From assembly GCF_000717875.1 (NCBI RefSeq), contig NZ_JOCT01000022.1, forward strand, positions 1-64,000: a DNA stretch of 64,000 bases. The letters run 5' to 3'. Under the pieces are notes generated by a model. It worked only from the letters and a program-made list of their open reading frames with translations. It made no database searches and was not told where the DNA came from. A program made the position numbers and the translations under genes. Positions 1 through 7,153 of this stretch are shown in pieces. Position 1 is the first letter of the stretch. Each line of letters starts with the position of its first letter. Source of the stretch: Streptomyces sp. NRRL S-455 (lineage in GTDB: Bacteria; Actinomycetota; Actinomycetes; Streptomycetales; Streptomycetaceae).

Positions 1-344
1 GCCCCCTTGTGCCCCGTCCCCTCGCGACCGGCCCCCTCACGCCCCGTGGCCTCATGGCCCGTCCCGTGCTGCGTGCCGATCACGTCCCCCGGTCGCGCAG
101 GCACCAGACAAGCCCGCTGCCCGGGGCGGCCGTTGACCGTCACCAGGCAGTCGAAGCAGACGCCGATGCCGCAGAACACCCCGCGCGGACGGCCCTCGCC
201 CCGGGTGGTGCGCCAGGAGGTGACACCCGCCGCCCACAGCACGGCGGCGACCGTCTGCCCGGGCAACGCCGTGACGGGCCGCCCGTCGAACGTGACCGTG
301 AAGGCGGGCCCTGGCCGGGACCCTGCCAGCTCCAGCGGATTCAC
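1..344 (-). CDS. (2Fe-2S)-binding protein, small subunit of a flavin amino-acid dehydrogenase/oxidase (3' end beyond window)
   Basis: The gene runs off the left edge with no stop reached. The GTG start at 344 overlaps the stop of the FAD enzyme upstream (GTGA, 344-341), so the two are translationally coupled. The product (VNPLELAGSRPGPAFTVTFD...) carries the plant-type ferredoxin cysteine set CGIGVCFDC with a further Cys about 13 residues on, as in HcnA and sarcosine-oxidase-alpha-like small subunits that pass electrons from a flavin partner. The last visible ~20 residues are low complexity (G, H, E, R, T), encoded by degenerate repeats. The natural third subunit (HcnB-like) would lie further left. 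The substrate is probably a cyclic or D-amino acid such as proline or hydroxyproline; that is inference. Confidence 0.8.
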   Translation of the reverse strand, partial: MNPLELAGSRPGPAFTVTFDGRPVTALPGQTVAAVLWAAGVTSWRTTRGEGRPRGVFCGIGVCFDCLVTVNGRPGQRACLVPARPGDVIGTQHGTGHEATGREGAGREGTGHKG

Positions 345-1495
345 GCGGCCTCCTCGGGGAAGCGGTCGGGCCGGAACGGGGTCAGGTCCAGGTCCGGCGC
401 CCGGCCGGTCAGCGTCTGGGCGATCAGGTGGCCGGTGCCGGTGGCCAGACCGATGCCCGCGCCCTCGTGCCCGCAGGCGTGCAGGAGTCCGGGAGCCCTC
501 GGATCGGGACCGATCGCGGGCAGATGGTCCGGCAGGTACGGCCGGAAGCCGGCATACGTCCGTATGGCCCTGGCCTCTGCGAGGAACGGGAAGAGCCGCG
601 TCGCGCCCGCCGCGAGCGCCCGCAACGCCGGGAGCGACAGCGTCCGGTCGAAGCCGACCCGTTCCCGGCTCGCGCCGATGAGGACCGGCCCGGCGGGCGT
701 GCCCTCCACCACCGGGGAGGTCTGCAGTTCCGCCGAGTCGCTCGCGACGTCCGCGACGTAGTCCGCCGCGTACACCTTGTGCCGGACGCGCGGCGGGAGC
801 GGTTCCGTGACCAGTACGAAGCCGCGGCGGGGCAGCACGGGCAGTGAGACCCCCGCACGGGCCGCCACCTCCCCGCCCCACGTACCGGCCGCGTTGACGA
901 CCGCCGGCGCGTGGATGTCGCCCCGGTCGGTCCGCACCCCGCGCACCACACCGCCGGGACCGCCCAGCACCCCGGTCATCTTCCAGCCGGTGAACAGCCG
1001 TGCCTTCGAGGCGCGCAGCAGGTGCGCGGCCGCCAGGGCGGGCATCACCTGGGCGTCCTGCGGGTAGTGCATGCCGCCCGCGAGGCCGGGGGCCAGATAC
1101 GGTTCCAGATCGGGGAGTCGGTCGGGCGGCACCGGGACCGCCTCGACTCCCGCCGCGCGCTGCCCGGCGGCGAGTTTCTCCAGCCCGGCCAGCGCGCCGT
1201 CGTCGCCGGCGACGACGACACCGCCCTTGGCCTCGTACTCGACGGCCTTTCCCAGCCCGTCCAGCGCCAGTTCGGCCCACAGCCGGGCCGACAGCAGGGC
1301 CAGGTCGAGCTCTGGTCCGGGCTCCTTGTCGGAGACGAGGAGGTTGCCCTCCCCCGCGCCGGTCGTACCACCGGCCACCGGGCCCCGGTCCACCACGACC
1401 GTGTCCAGGCCCGCCCGGGCCGTGTACAGGGCGCAGGCGGCGCCCACCACTCCGGCTCCGACCACCACGACATCGCAGGTCAGCGACTCGCTCAC
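341..1495 (-). CDS. FAD-dependent D-amino-acid/glycine-oxidase family oxidoreductase (HcnC/DadA-like)
   Basis: A 384-residue protein of the DAO superfamily. The N-terminal dinucleotide-binding motif VVGAGVVGAACALYTARAG is followed by an acidic beta-2 end (VVDRG), and the C-terminal FAD-binding stretch near residues 340-360 reads HACGHEGAGIGLATGTG, with conserved GYRPYLPDHLPAIG-like sequence (here GFRPYLPDHLPAIG) just before. It should oxidise an amino acid and hand electrons to the coupled 2Fe-2S protein downstream. No signal peptide, so cytoplasmic. There is no Shine-Dalgarno sequence before the GTG at 1495 and a possible -10 lies very close, so the message may be leaderless. Family assignment is firm; D-proline, hydroxyproline and sarcosine are all possible substrates. 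Confidence 0.85.
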   Translation of the reverse strand: MSESLTCDVVVVGAGVVGAACALYTARAGLDTVVVDRGPVAGGTTGAGEGNLLVSDKEPGPELDLALLSARLWAELALDGLGKAVEYEAKGGVVVAGDDGALAGLEKLAAGQRAAGVEAVPVPPDRLPDLEPYLAPGLAGGMHYPQDAQVMPALAAAHLLRASKARLFTGWKMTGVLGGPGGVVRGVRTDRGDIHAPAVVNAAGTWGGEVAARAGVSLPVLPRRGFVLVTEPLPPRVRHKVYAADYVADVASDSAELQTSPVVEGTPAGPVLIGASRERVGFDRTLSLPALRALAAGATRLFPFLAEARAIRTYAGFRPYLPDHLPAIGPDPRAPGLLHACGHEGAGIGLATGTGHLIAQTLTGRAPDLDLTPFRPDRFPEEAA

Positions 1496-1501
1496 GCCAG
1501 T

Positions 1502-1507
1502 ACTATG
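1502..1507 (-). promoter_or_regulatory. Possible -10 box (CATAGT) for a leaderless FAD-oxidoreductase transcript
   Basis: On the minus strand CATAGT ends 6 nt before the GTG start and no Shine-Dalgarno sequence lies between. There is no convincing -35. This fits a leaderless actinobacterial transcript but is only suggestive. Confidence 0.3.
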
Positions 1508-1568
1508 TCACACACCACACCTGGGGGGAATGGGGCGGACGAAGGCCGGACGCGTCGGCGGGGAACGG

Positions 1569-2228
1569 TCAGCCGACTGCCGGCACCACGCTGAGGTGGG
1601 AGGCCTCACGGCGCGCCCGGCGGTTCCGGGACGGGGCGCGGCGGGCCTCGCGCAGGACGAATGTGAGCCGGGTGCAGCCCAGCTCCTCGAGCGTCCTGGA
1701 CGTCTCCGCGACGACCCGGCAGTCGGTGGCACCCCAGCGCGGATCCGGGTGCAGCAGGGGCCGTACGGCACCGTCCTGTTCGACGGCGTCCTCACCGACC
1801 GAGCGGATCCAGTGCGGCAGACCGTGCCGGTAGGCGGCCTCCATGATCGGCTCCTGGGCGATGTCGCGCCGGATGGCCTGGAGTCCGTGGTCGGGGCCGC
1901 GGCTCTCCACGGTCCGCGCGAAGTGCGCGAGCATCGGCAGGCACCAGCTCGACTCGTGGTCACCGAGCACCGCGGGAGCGTCGGGGTGGAACAGTACGAA
2001 CCTGAGGAAGTTGTCGTCCGGCATGGCCGTCGGGTGCGGGCCGACGCCACGGAACAGTGACCGGAAGGCGCTGTTGGTCAGGACGACGTCCCAGCAGTGG
2101 TCGACGACGAGCGAGGGGAAGGAGACGGCCTCCACGGACGCGGCGTAGTCATCCAGGTAGGCCTGGACTTCGGGAGTCTTGGACACGGGCCGCGGTGCCG
2201 GCCGCTGCCCTCCTGCCTGAAATGCCAT
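1569..2228 (-). CDS. MmyB-like ligand-binding-domain protein lacking a helix-turn-helix
   Basis: A 219-residue protein whose body (TPEVQAYLDDYAASVEAVSF, then LVVDHCWDVVLTNSAFRSLF, later CRVVAETSRTLEELG and LTFVLREARR) matches the PAS-like MmyB ligand-binding domain usually fused behind an XRE helix-turn-helix in Streptomyces regulators. Here the domain begins about 20 residues after the start and no DNA-binding segment is visible, so it may act as a sensor or partner subunit. It diverges from the XRE gene at 2467. The C-terminus is a basic tail (RRAPSRNRRARREASH). The ATG at 2228 has only a weak upstream AGGGG. MmyB-type domains are thought to bind fatty-acid-like ligands; no ligand can be inferred here. 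Confidence 0.75.
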   Translation of the reverse strand: MAFQAGGQRPAPRPVSKTPEVQAYLDDYAASVEAVSFPSLVVDHCWDVVLTNSAFRSLFRGVGPHPTAMPDDNFLRFVLFHPDAPAVLGDHESSWCLPMLAHFARTVESRGPDHGLQAIRRDIAQEPIMEAAYRHGLPHWIRSVGEDAVEQDGAVRPLLHPDPRWGATDCRVVAETSRTLEELGCTRLTFVLREARRAPSRNRRARREASHLSVVPAVG

Positions 2229-2274
2229 CGGGAGGTCACCCCTCTTGCCTGTGCGGCCTTGACGCGGCGCCCCG

Positions 2275-2332
2275 ATCCTGCTGCCCGGAGCTGAGGCGTG
2301 TCAACTATCGTGGCATTCCATGCCTGTTGACG
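2275..2332. promoter_or_regulatory. Divergent promoter region with nested palindrome between MmyB-like and XRE genes
   Basis: On the minus strand TTGACA (2304-2299) and CAGGAT (2280-2275) are 18 nt apart and lead into the MmyB-like gene. On the plus strand TTGACG occurs at 2327-2332. Between them lies the perfect palindrome GGCAT-TCC-ATGCC (2312-2324), enclosed by GTCAAC (2300-2305) and GTTGAC (2326-2331). The minus-strand promoter is good; the plus-strand one lacks a clear -10. The palindrome is a natural operator candidate for the XRE regulator. Confidence 0.5.
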
Positions 2333-2466
2333 GCTGAAATTGGCCACAGTTGTGGCGAGACCTGGATGTGAGTTCGAAGCACCGGCTACGCTCCGGTCAG
2401 TTCACGCCGGGGTAAGTCACGGCATCCGCTTGTGAGAAGCCTGTGAGAGACGTAGGAGATCTGTCG

Positions 2467-3126
2467 GTGACGGGTGGCTTCGTCGAGGGTCCTGGCGCCA
2501 CGCCGAAGGCCGTGCTAGCGGCCGTCGTCGCCCGTGTCACCGCGCTCGCCGACCGCCTCGGCGTGCCGCACGCCGAGGTCTTCGACACCGGCCGGCTGTC
2601 CGTCGCCTCCGGCGTCCCGGAACCGGTGGTCAGGGCCCTGCTCAGCGGCCGGCCGGCGGGCGAGCCCGATGTGCAGGCCCGGTTCCTGCAGCGCCTGGAC
2701 CTGCTGCGCCGGACCCGGCTCAAGGCCAACGGCCGCAAGTACACCCAGCAGGAGATCGCCGACGGCGCGGGCATGTCCCGGCAACAGGCCGGCGCCCTCA
2801 TCAACGGCGACCGACGGCCGACCATGGAGCACTGCGACGCGCTCCAGCGGTTCTTCAGGGTGCATGCCGGTTTCCTCACGGCCGAGGACCCCGAGGCGCT
2901 GGTCAGCGCCCTCCAGCACACCGAGCAGGAGCTGCTGCAGAAGCTCGCCGACCGCGAACGGGAGGCGACCGCCGCTGTCGACGACCCGCTGGAGCGGCTG
3001 TTGCAGGACCACGGCGTGCGCGGCATCGCCTGGCGGGCCGCGCAGCTGCCCACCGACCAGCACCGCGACAAGGTCGCGGAGTGGCTGGACATGCTCCTGG
3101 AGAGCGTCAAGCGGCCCGGGTCGTGA
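2467..3126 (+). CDS. XRE-family transcriptional regulator paired with an ImmA/IrrE-type peptidase
   Basis: About 219 residues. The helix-turn-helix reads YTQQEIADGAGMSRQQAGAL followed by INGDRRPTMEHCDALQRFF, near the middle of the protein. A weaker helical repeat (ASGVPEPVVRALLSGRPAG) precedes it, and a long charged helix (LQHTEQELLQKLADRERE) follows. GTG at 2467 is preferred over GTG 2443 because GGAG lies 10 nt upstream of it. The coding region ends four bases into the alternative GTG of the peptidase gene, so the two are coupled. XRE/ImmA pairs work as repressor and anti-repressor in phages, ICEs and stress circuits, where the peptidase cleaves the regulator; that relationship is inferred here from adjacency. 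Confidence 0.85.
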   Translation: MTGGFVEGPGATPKAVLAAVVARVTALADRLGVPHAEVFDTGRLSVASGVPEPVVRALLSGRPAGEPDVQARFLQRLDLLRRTRLKANGRKYTQQEIADGAGMSRQQAGALINGDRRPTMEHCDALQRFFRVHAGFLTAEDPEALVSALQHTEQELLQKLADREREATAAVDDPLERLLQDHGVRGIAWRAAQLPTDQHRDKVAEWLDMLLESVKRPGS

Positions 3127-3140
3127 CCGTGGGGAGAACT

Positions 3141-3689
3141 GTGGGCATCGGTAAGGAAATGCGCCGCCTGTGCGGCGAGCTGGTCGCGGAGCTGACCCTC
3201 CCCGCGCCGGCGCGGCCCGACGAGTTGTATGCCGCGCTCTGCGACGCCATGAGCAGACGCCGTGGCCGCCCCGTCCGCTTCCGCACCGCCGCCTTCCCGC
3301 CCGGGACCGCGAGCGGGCTGTGGCTGGACATGGCCGAGCAGGACCTCGTCGTGATCGAGGAACGCACGGCTCCCGACCACCAGTTGGTGATCCTCGGGCA
3401 CGAGCTGTGGCACATGAAGGCCGGACACTGCTCCCATCACGTCGAGGGCGCCGCGGTGGCGGCCCGGCTGCTCGACGACGACGCCGATCTCCAGGCCACC
3501 GTTCTGAAGGTCGCCGCCCGCACCCGCTCCGACCTGGACGAGGAGCGAGAGGCCGAGACCTTCGGCCTGCTGCTGGCCAGCAAGTGCCGGGCGTGGCTGA
3601 TGGGTTCGTCGCCGCGGGTGCCGGTGCAGCGGGACCACCTGGCGGGGCGGATCGAGGCGTCGCTGGGGTATCCGGGGCCACAGGGCTGA
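3141..3689 (+). CDS. ImmA/IrrE-family metallo-endopeptidase
   Basis: The zinc-peptidase motif HELWH (within LVILGHELWHMKAGH) sits at about the middle of a 182-residue protein beginning MGIGKEMRRLCGELV, and a downstream acidic helix (DLDEEREAETFGLLL) supplies the usual third ligand region (E-x-E-A-x-x-F). GTG 3141 is chosen because GGGGAGA lies just before it and the family normally starts near this sequence; GTG 3123 overlapping the XRE stop is possible. Expected partner and likely substrate is the adjacent XRE regulator. Annotated in many genomes as a toxin component, but nothing here shows toxicity. Confidence 0.8.
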   Translation: MGIGKEMRRLCGELVAELTLPAPARPDELYAALCDAMSRRRGRPVRFRTAAFPPGTASGLWLDMAEQDLVVIEERTAPDHQLVILGHELWHMKAGHCSHHVEGAAVAARLLDDDADLQATVLKVAARTRSDLDEEREAETFGLLLASKCRAWLMGSSPRVPVQRDHLAGRIEASLGYPGPQG

Positions 3690-3761
3690 CGGCCCGTCCA
3701 CGGGGGCCGGCGATCCGTCCGCTTCCGCCGAGCGGGCGAACCGGGGGGCGCCGGGGCCGGA

Positions 3762-3784
3762 TTGTCAGTGGTGGGCGGCAAGCT
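3762..3784 (+). promoter_or_regulatory. RecA-independent DNA-damage (PafBC-type) promoter
   Basis: TTGTCAGTG at 3762-3770, 8 nt, then CAAGCT at 3779-3784. This closely matches the actinobacterial RecA-NDp consensus TTGTCRGTG-N8-TANNNT known from mycobacterial DNA-damage genes controlled by PafBC; the -35 is perfect and the -10 differs only in its first base. It lies about 80 bp upstream of the 80-aa gene at 3864, with no other gene between. Confidence 0.6.
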
Positions 3785-3863
3785 GGGGGTGCGCCCTTTG
3801 TGTGCGGGGCGTGCGTGCCGCGAGGCGCGGGACCGATGACGCCGACACGGGGAGAGCCGACCG

Positions 3864-4106
3864 ATGCCGACCGCCGTACTGACCGACCGTGAACGCAGCG
3901 CCGTCCAGGCCTATCTGCGCCTGCTGGCAACGGTCCGGGCCGCCTTCGACCTGGAGACCGGCCCGCCCGGCGCCCATCGGCCCCCGATCGTCCCGCCCGC
4001 CGTCCTCGCCGAGGCGGAGGCGGCCCTCGCACGGGCGGGCCTGACCGGCAACGAGGAGGCGTTCTTCCGGCTGTTGCAGAGCTGGTGTCCGGAGCCGGGG
4101 CCTTGA
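3864..4106 (+). CDS. Small hypothetical protein (80 aa), possibly DNA-damage inducible
   Basis: The protein begins MPTAVLTDRERSAVQAYLRL and is largely helical with a Pro-rich hinge in the middle (HRPPIVPPAVLAEAEAALA) and ends QSWCPEPGP. No signal peptide or membrane helix. The start is supported by GGGGAGA 8 nt upstream. I recognise no domain. Its promoter resembles the RecA-independent DNA-damage class, the only functional clue. A hairpin terminator follows, so it is probably monocistronic. Confidence 0.65.
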   Translation: MPTAVLTDRERSAVQAYLRLLATVRAAFDLETGPPGAHRPPIVPPAVLAEAEAALARAGLTGNEEAFFRLLQSWCPEPGP

Positions 4107-4166
4107 GCCGAGAGCTCGGGACCGCGGGTGGTCGCCCGTCCGCGGCCTGTCCGGGGTTGTGGCGCG

Positions 4167-4195
4167 GTTCCCCGCGCCCTGGGGGCGCGGGGAAC
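4167..4195. terminator. Bidirectional hairpin terminator
   Basis: Perfect 12-bp arms GTTCCCCGCGCC (4167-4178) and GGCGCGGGGAAC (4184-4195) with a 5-nt loop, between the convergent 80-aa gene and the PPTase gene. There is no T-run, as is common in Streptomyces. From memory the sequence matches a widely repeated Streptomyces intergenic hairpin. Confidence 0.7.
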
Positions 4196-4199
4196 TGAC

Positions 4200-4859
4200 T
4201 CACTCGTGCGGTACGGCGATCGCCGTCGCGACCAGGCCCCGGCCCGCGGCCCAGCGGCCGTCGAAGTGGTCGAGGCGGCGGCCGCCCACCAGCGGCCCCG
4301 GGACGAGGAGCGCGGCGCGGAAGCCGCCGTCCGCGGTGAGCTCGATGTCGGCCTCCGTGAAGTCCAGCCACTTCCCGGTGAGGGGGAACCACGCCTTGTA
4401 GACGGACTCCTTCGCGCTGAACAGCAGCCGGTCCCAGTGGACATCGGGGCGCTGCGCCGCCAGCCGCCGCAGACACTCCCGCTCGGACGGCAGGGACACG
4501 GAGGGCAGGACGCCCTCCGGCAGCGGCCCGTGGACCTCGGCGTCGATGCCGAGGGAGGCCAGGTCGGTGGCGCGGACCAGTGCGGCGGCGCAGTAGCCGT
4601 CGGTGTGGGTCATGCTTCCGGTCAGCCCGGCCGGCCAGCCGGGGGCGCCGCGTTCCCCGGGCAGGATGGGCTGGGGTGGCACGCCGAGCTTCTCCATGGC
4701 GCGGCGGGCGCAGGAGCGTACGACGGCGAACTCCCGGCGGCGCTTGGCGACCGCCCGCGTCACGAGCGCCTCTTCCTCGGGAAACAGCGGTGTCTCCGCG
4801 TCGTCGTGGCCGCAGGCCTCCACGGTGACCACGGTCTGCGGCAGCAGTTCCTCGATCAC
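4200..4859 (-). CDS. 4'-phosphopantetheinyl transferase (Sfp type)
   Basis: A 219-residue Sfp-type PPTase that moves phosphopantetheine from CoA onto carrier proteins of polyketide, peptide or siderophore synthases. Diagnostic motifs are SMTHTDGYCAAALV (SxxHxxG), GIDAE (Mg-binding Asp/Glu) and FSAKESVYKAWFPLTGKWL (the [FW]xxKEAxxK signature). GTG at 4859 overlaps the stop of the phosphoesterase gene (GTGA), so the pair is co-translated. No carrier-protein synthase is in this window, so it probably serves clusters elsewhere. From memory this pair corresponds to a PPTase/phosphoesterase pair in S. coelicolor. Confidence 0.9.
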   Translation of the reverse strand: MIEELLPQTVVTVEACGHDDAETPLFPEEEALVTRAVAKRRREFAVVRSCARRAMEKLGVPPQPILPGERGAPGWPAGLTGSMTHTDGYCAAALVRATDLASLGIDAEVHGPLPEGVLPSVSLPSERECLRRLAAQRPDVHWDRLLFSAKESVYKAWFPLTGKWLDFTEADIELTADGGFRAALLVPGPLVGGRRLDHFDGRWAAGRGLVATAIAVPHE

Positions 4860-5716
4860 CGCTCCTCGCCCTCCCCCGGCAGGATGCGCCGCAGCCGCCC
4901 CGGGTCCCCGGACCGCTTGCGCCACTCGCGTGGATAGCCCACCGACACCTCCTCGAAGCGCACGCCCTCGTGCCAGGTGGTGCGGGGGATGTGCAGATGG
5001 CCGTAGACCATCGTGTGGACACGGAACCTGCGGTGCCAGTCGGCGGTCAGCGTGGTGCCGCACCACATGGCGAACTCGGGGTACCACAGGACGTCGGTCG
5101 GATGCCGGTCCAGCGGATAGTGGTTGACCGGGATGACGGGGAGGTCTTCGGGCAGTTCCGCGAGTCTCCGTTCGGTCTCGGCGACCCGGGCCCGGCACCA
5201 GGCCTCCCTGCTCGGGTAGGGGTCGGGGTGCAGCAGGTACTCGTCGGTGCACACGATCCCCGTGCCGTGGGCGTACTCCAGGCCCTGCTCCTTGGTGACG
5301 CACCCGGCCGGCAGGAACGAGTAGTCGTACAGCGTGAACAGCGGGGCGACGGCCACGGGGCCGCCGGGGCCCTCCCAGACGGGGTACGGATCCTCCGGTG
5401 TCGTCACACCCAGTTCCCGGCAGAGCTCGACCAGGTGGTCGTACCGGGCGACGCCGCGCAGGGTGACGGAGTCACTCGGAGGGGTCCACAGCTCGTGGTT
5501 GCCGGGCACCCAGACGACCTTGCGGAAGCGGCCCGCAAGGGTCTTGAGCGTCCAGCGGATGTCGGCCACGGTATCCGCGACGTCACCGGCCACGAGCAGC
5601 CAGTCGTCGTCCGTCACGGGACGCATCCGCTCGACCAGGGCGCGGTTGTCCGGGCGGTCGATGTGCAGATCGCTGATGGCCAGCAGTTGTCCGGTACGAC
5701 CGGCCGTCGACGTCAT
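4856..5716 (-). CDS. Calcineurin-like metallophosphoesterase
   Basis: About 286 residues with the family's motifs in order: SDLHID (DxH), AGDVAD (GDxxD), PGNHELW (GNHE), VNHYPL (H) and YGHLHIP (GHxH). It is a cytoplasmic two-metal phosphoesterase of unknown substrate. The ATG at 5716 follows AGGAG directly, which settles the start against a longer frame beginning at 5767. It is the first gene of a two-gene operon with the PPTase; a role in carrier-protein or CoA metabolism is possible but only from context. Confidence 0.85.
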   Translation of the reverse strand: MTSTAGRTGQLLAISDLHIDRPDNRALVERMRPVTDDDWLLVAGDVADTVADIRWTLKTLAGRFRKVVWVPGNHELWTPPSDSVTLRGVARYDHLVELCRELGVTTPEDPYPVWEGPGGPVAVAPLFTLYDYSFLPAGCVTKEQGLEYAHGTGIVCTDEYLLHPDPYPSREAWCRARVAETERRLAELPEDLPVIPVNHYPLDRHPTDVLWYPEFAMWCGTTLTADWHRRFRVHTMVYGHLHIPRTTWHEGVRFEEVSVGYPREWRKRSGDPGRLRRILPGEGEER

Positions 5717-5828
5717 CTCCTGCCCCCCCCTCCGCGCGCACCTGCGCGAACGCCCCCACGAGATCACATCCCCGTGCCGGGTACAAGGAGGTCCCGCGGC
5801 GGTGCCCGCCGGATCCGTAACACTCGTG

Positions 5829-5859
5829 TTGCCGACACGGCCCGCCGAAGCCCTATGAT
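5829..5859 (+). promoter_or_regulatory. Candidate promoter of the ATP-grasp gene
   Basis: TTGCCG (5829-5834), 19 nt, TATGAT (5854-5859). The -10 is close to consensus, the spacing slightly long. A palindrome AACACTCGTGTT (5819-5830) overlaps the -35 and could be an operator. Confidence 0.45.
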
Positions 5860-5977
5860 CGGCCCCAACACCACCGCTACGGACGTCCCTTCACAGGGGC
5901 TCTTCGGTGACCCTCCATTCGTCCTGCCCGGGCACGGGCTGCTCAGCCCTGCCCGCGAACCGTGAAAGGCGGCCTGC

Positions 5978-7090
5978 ATGGTCTCTCGCGTACGCGTCTG
6001 GCTCAACCGCACGTACGCGGAGAACGTGTTCTTCATGGATCAGCTGCGGAGAAATCCCAGCGACCGGGCGGTCGAGATCCATGCCACCCACGGGGACCCC
6101 GACTCCCCCGTGCTGGCCGCCGCCGACACCGCCGAGCTCGAACCCGAGGGCCTGTCCCCGGCGGGGTACGTCGAGTACGCGCTGAATCAGTGCGCACGGC
6201 GTGGCATCGACGTGTTCGTGCCCAGGCTGCACCAGGCCGCGGTCGTGGCGCACCGCGCCGAGTTCGAGGCGGCCGGTACGGCGGTGCTGGCGCCGCCGCC
6301 CGAGGCCGTGGCCGTCTTCCACGACAAGGTGGTCGCCTACGAGGCGGTCCAGGCGATCGGCGTGCCGGTCCCACCCTGGTGGCGAGTCCGGACGGCGACC
6401 GAACTGGTGGCCGCTGTGGAGGAGTTGGAGGCCGACGGGCACCGGGCGTGCTTCAAGCCGGCCTCCGGCGCGGGCGGGGTGGGCTTCCGTGTGATCACGC
6501 GCTCGCCCTTCTCACTGACGCACCTGGAGGGGTTCCCGAGTCCGTACGTGCCATTCGATCTGGTGCTGGAGGCGCTGCGGCAGGCCGAGGAGCCGGTCGA
6601 CTGGCTGGTGATGCCGCGTCTGGAGCAGCCCGAGGTGTCGGTGGACTGCCTGACCGGCCCGGACAGCCGGGTGCGGCTGGCCGTGGGCCGCACCAAGAAC
6701 GGCCGCCGCCGCGGCTTCACCCTGCACGAGCAGTGGCTGGAGCCGGCCCGGCGGCTCGCGGAGGGCTTCGGCCTGCACTACCTGTCCAACATCCAGTTCC
6801 GGATGCTCGACGACCGGCCGGTCCTCATGGACGTCAACACCCGCCCGGCCGGGGGCCTGCACCAGCTGTCGCTGTGCGGCGTCAACGCCCCGTGGGCGGC
6901 CGTGCAGCTGGCGCTGGGCGAGGACCCGGGCGAGGTCGTTCCGCCGTTCCTGGGCCAGGACTACACGGTGGTGTCGGGGCCCCGCCCCCTGCGGCCGGTG
7001 TCGCTGCCGCAGCAGCGGGCGGAGGCGGCCGAGCCGCTGCCCGGCCGGCACCGGGGGGTGCCGGTCGGCTCCGCCGTGTCCCTCTTCTAG
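5978..7090 (+). CDS. ATP-grasp domain protein
   Basis: A 370-residue ATP-grasp enzyme. The N-terminal pre-ATP domain (VRVWLNRTYAENVFFMDQLR) is followed by the B-domain lysine region HDKVVAYEAVQAIGVPVPP, a glycine-rich lid (FKPASGAGGVGFRV) and metal-binding residues in LMDVNTRPAGGLHQLSLCG (the usual E/N-x-N-x-R pattern). Such enzymes join a carboxylate to an amine through an acyl-phosphate, so it probably makes a small peptide-like or amidated metabolite. No partner peptide gene is seen. The sulfotransferase converges on it across a 17-bp repeat array, and they need not be functionally linked. Confidence 0.8.
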   Translation: MVSRVRVWLNRTYAENVFFMDQLRRNPSDRAVEIHATHGDPDSPVLAAADTAELEPEGLSPAGYVEYALNQCARRGIDVFVPRLHQAAVVAHRAEFEAAGTAVLAPPPEAVAVFHDKVVAYEAVQAIGVPVPPWWRVRTATELVAAVEELEADGHRACFKPASGAGGVGFRVITRSPFSLTHLEGFPSPYVPFDLVLEALRQAEEPVDWLVMPRLEQPEVSVDCLTGPDSRVRLAVGRTKNGRRRGFTLHEQWLEPARRLAEGFGLHYLSNIQFRMLDDRPVLMDVNTRPAGGLHQLSLCGVNAPWAAVQLALGEDPGEVVPPFLGQDYTVVSGPRPLRPVSLPQQRAEAAEPLPGRHRGVPVGSAVSLF

Positions 7091-7153
7091 GAGCCTTGTC
7101 CCTCTAGGAGCCGTGTCCCTCTGGAGCCGTGCCCCTCTAGGCGCTGTACCCCC
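7087..7153. repeat. Tandem ~17-bp repeat at the convergent ends of two genes
   Basis: Four head-to-tail units: CTAGGAGCCTTGTCCCT (7087-7103), CTAGGAGCCGTGTCCCT (7104-7120), CTGGAGCCGTGCCCCT (7121-7136) and a diverged unit from 7137. The first CTAG contains the ATP-grasp stop and the last contains the sulfotransferase stop. CTAG is its own complement, so units carry TAG on both strands. Confidence 0.8.

Noticed and set aside
3141..3689. Calling the XRE/ImmA pair a toxin-antitoxin system
   Set aside because: The peptidase motif supports a metallo-endopeptidase; nothing in the sequence shows a toxin function.
2515..5022. 835-codon minus-strand frame across the XRE, peptidase and PPTase region
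   Set aside because: Arg/Pro/Gly-rich composition, no domain, and it overlaps three well-supported genes.
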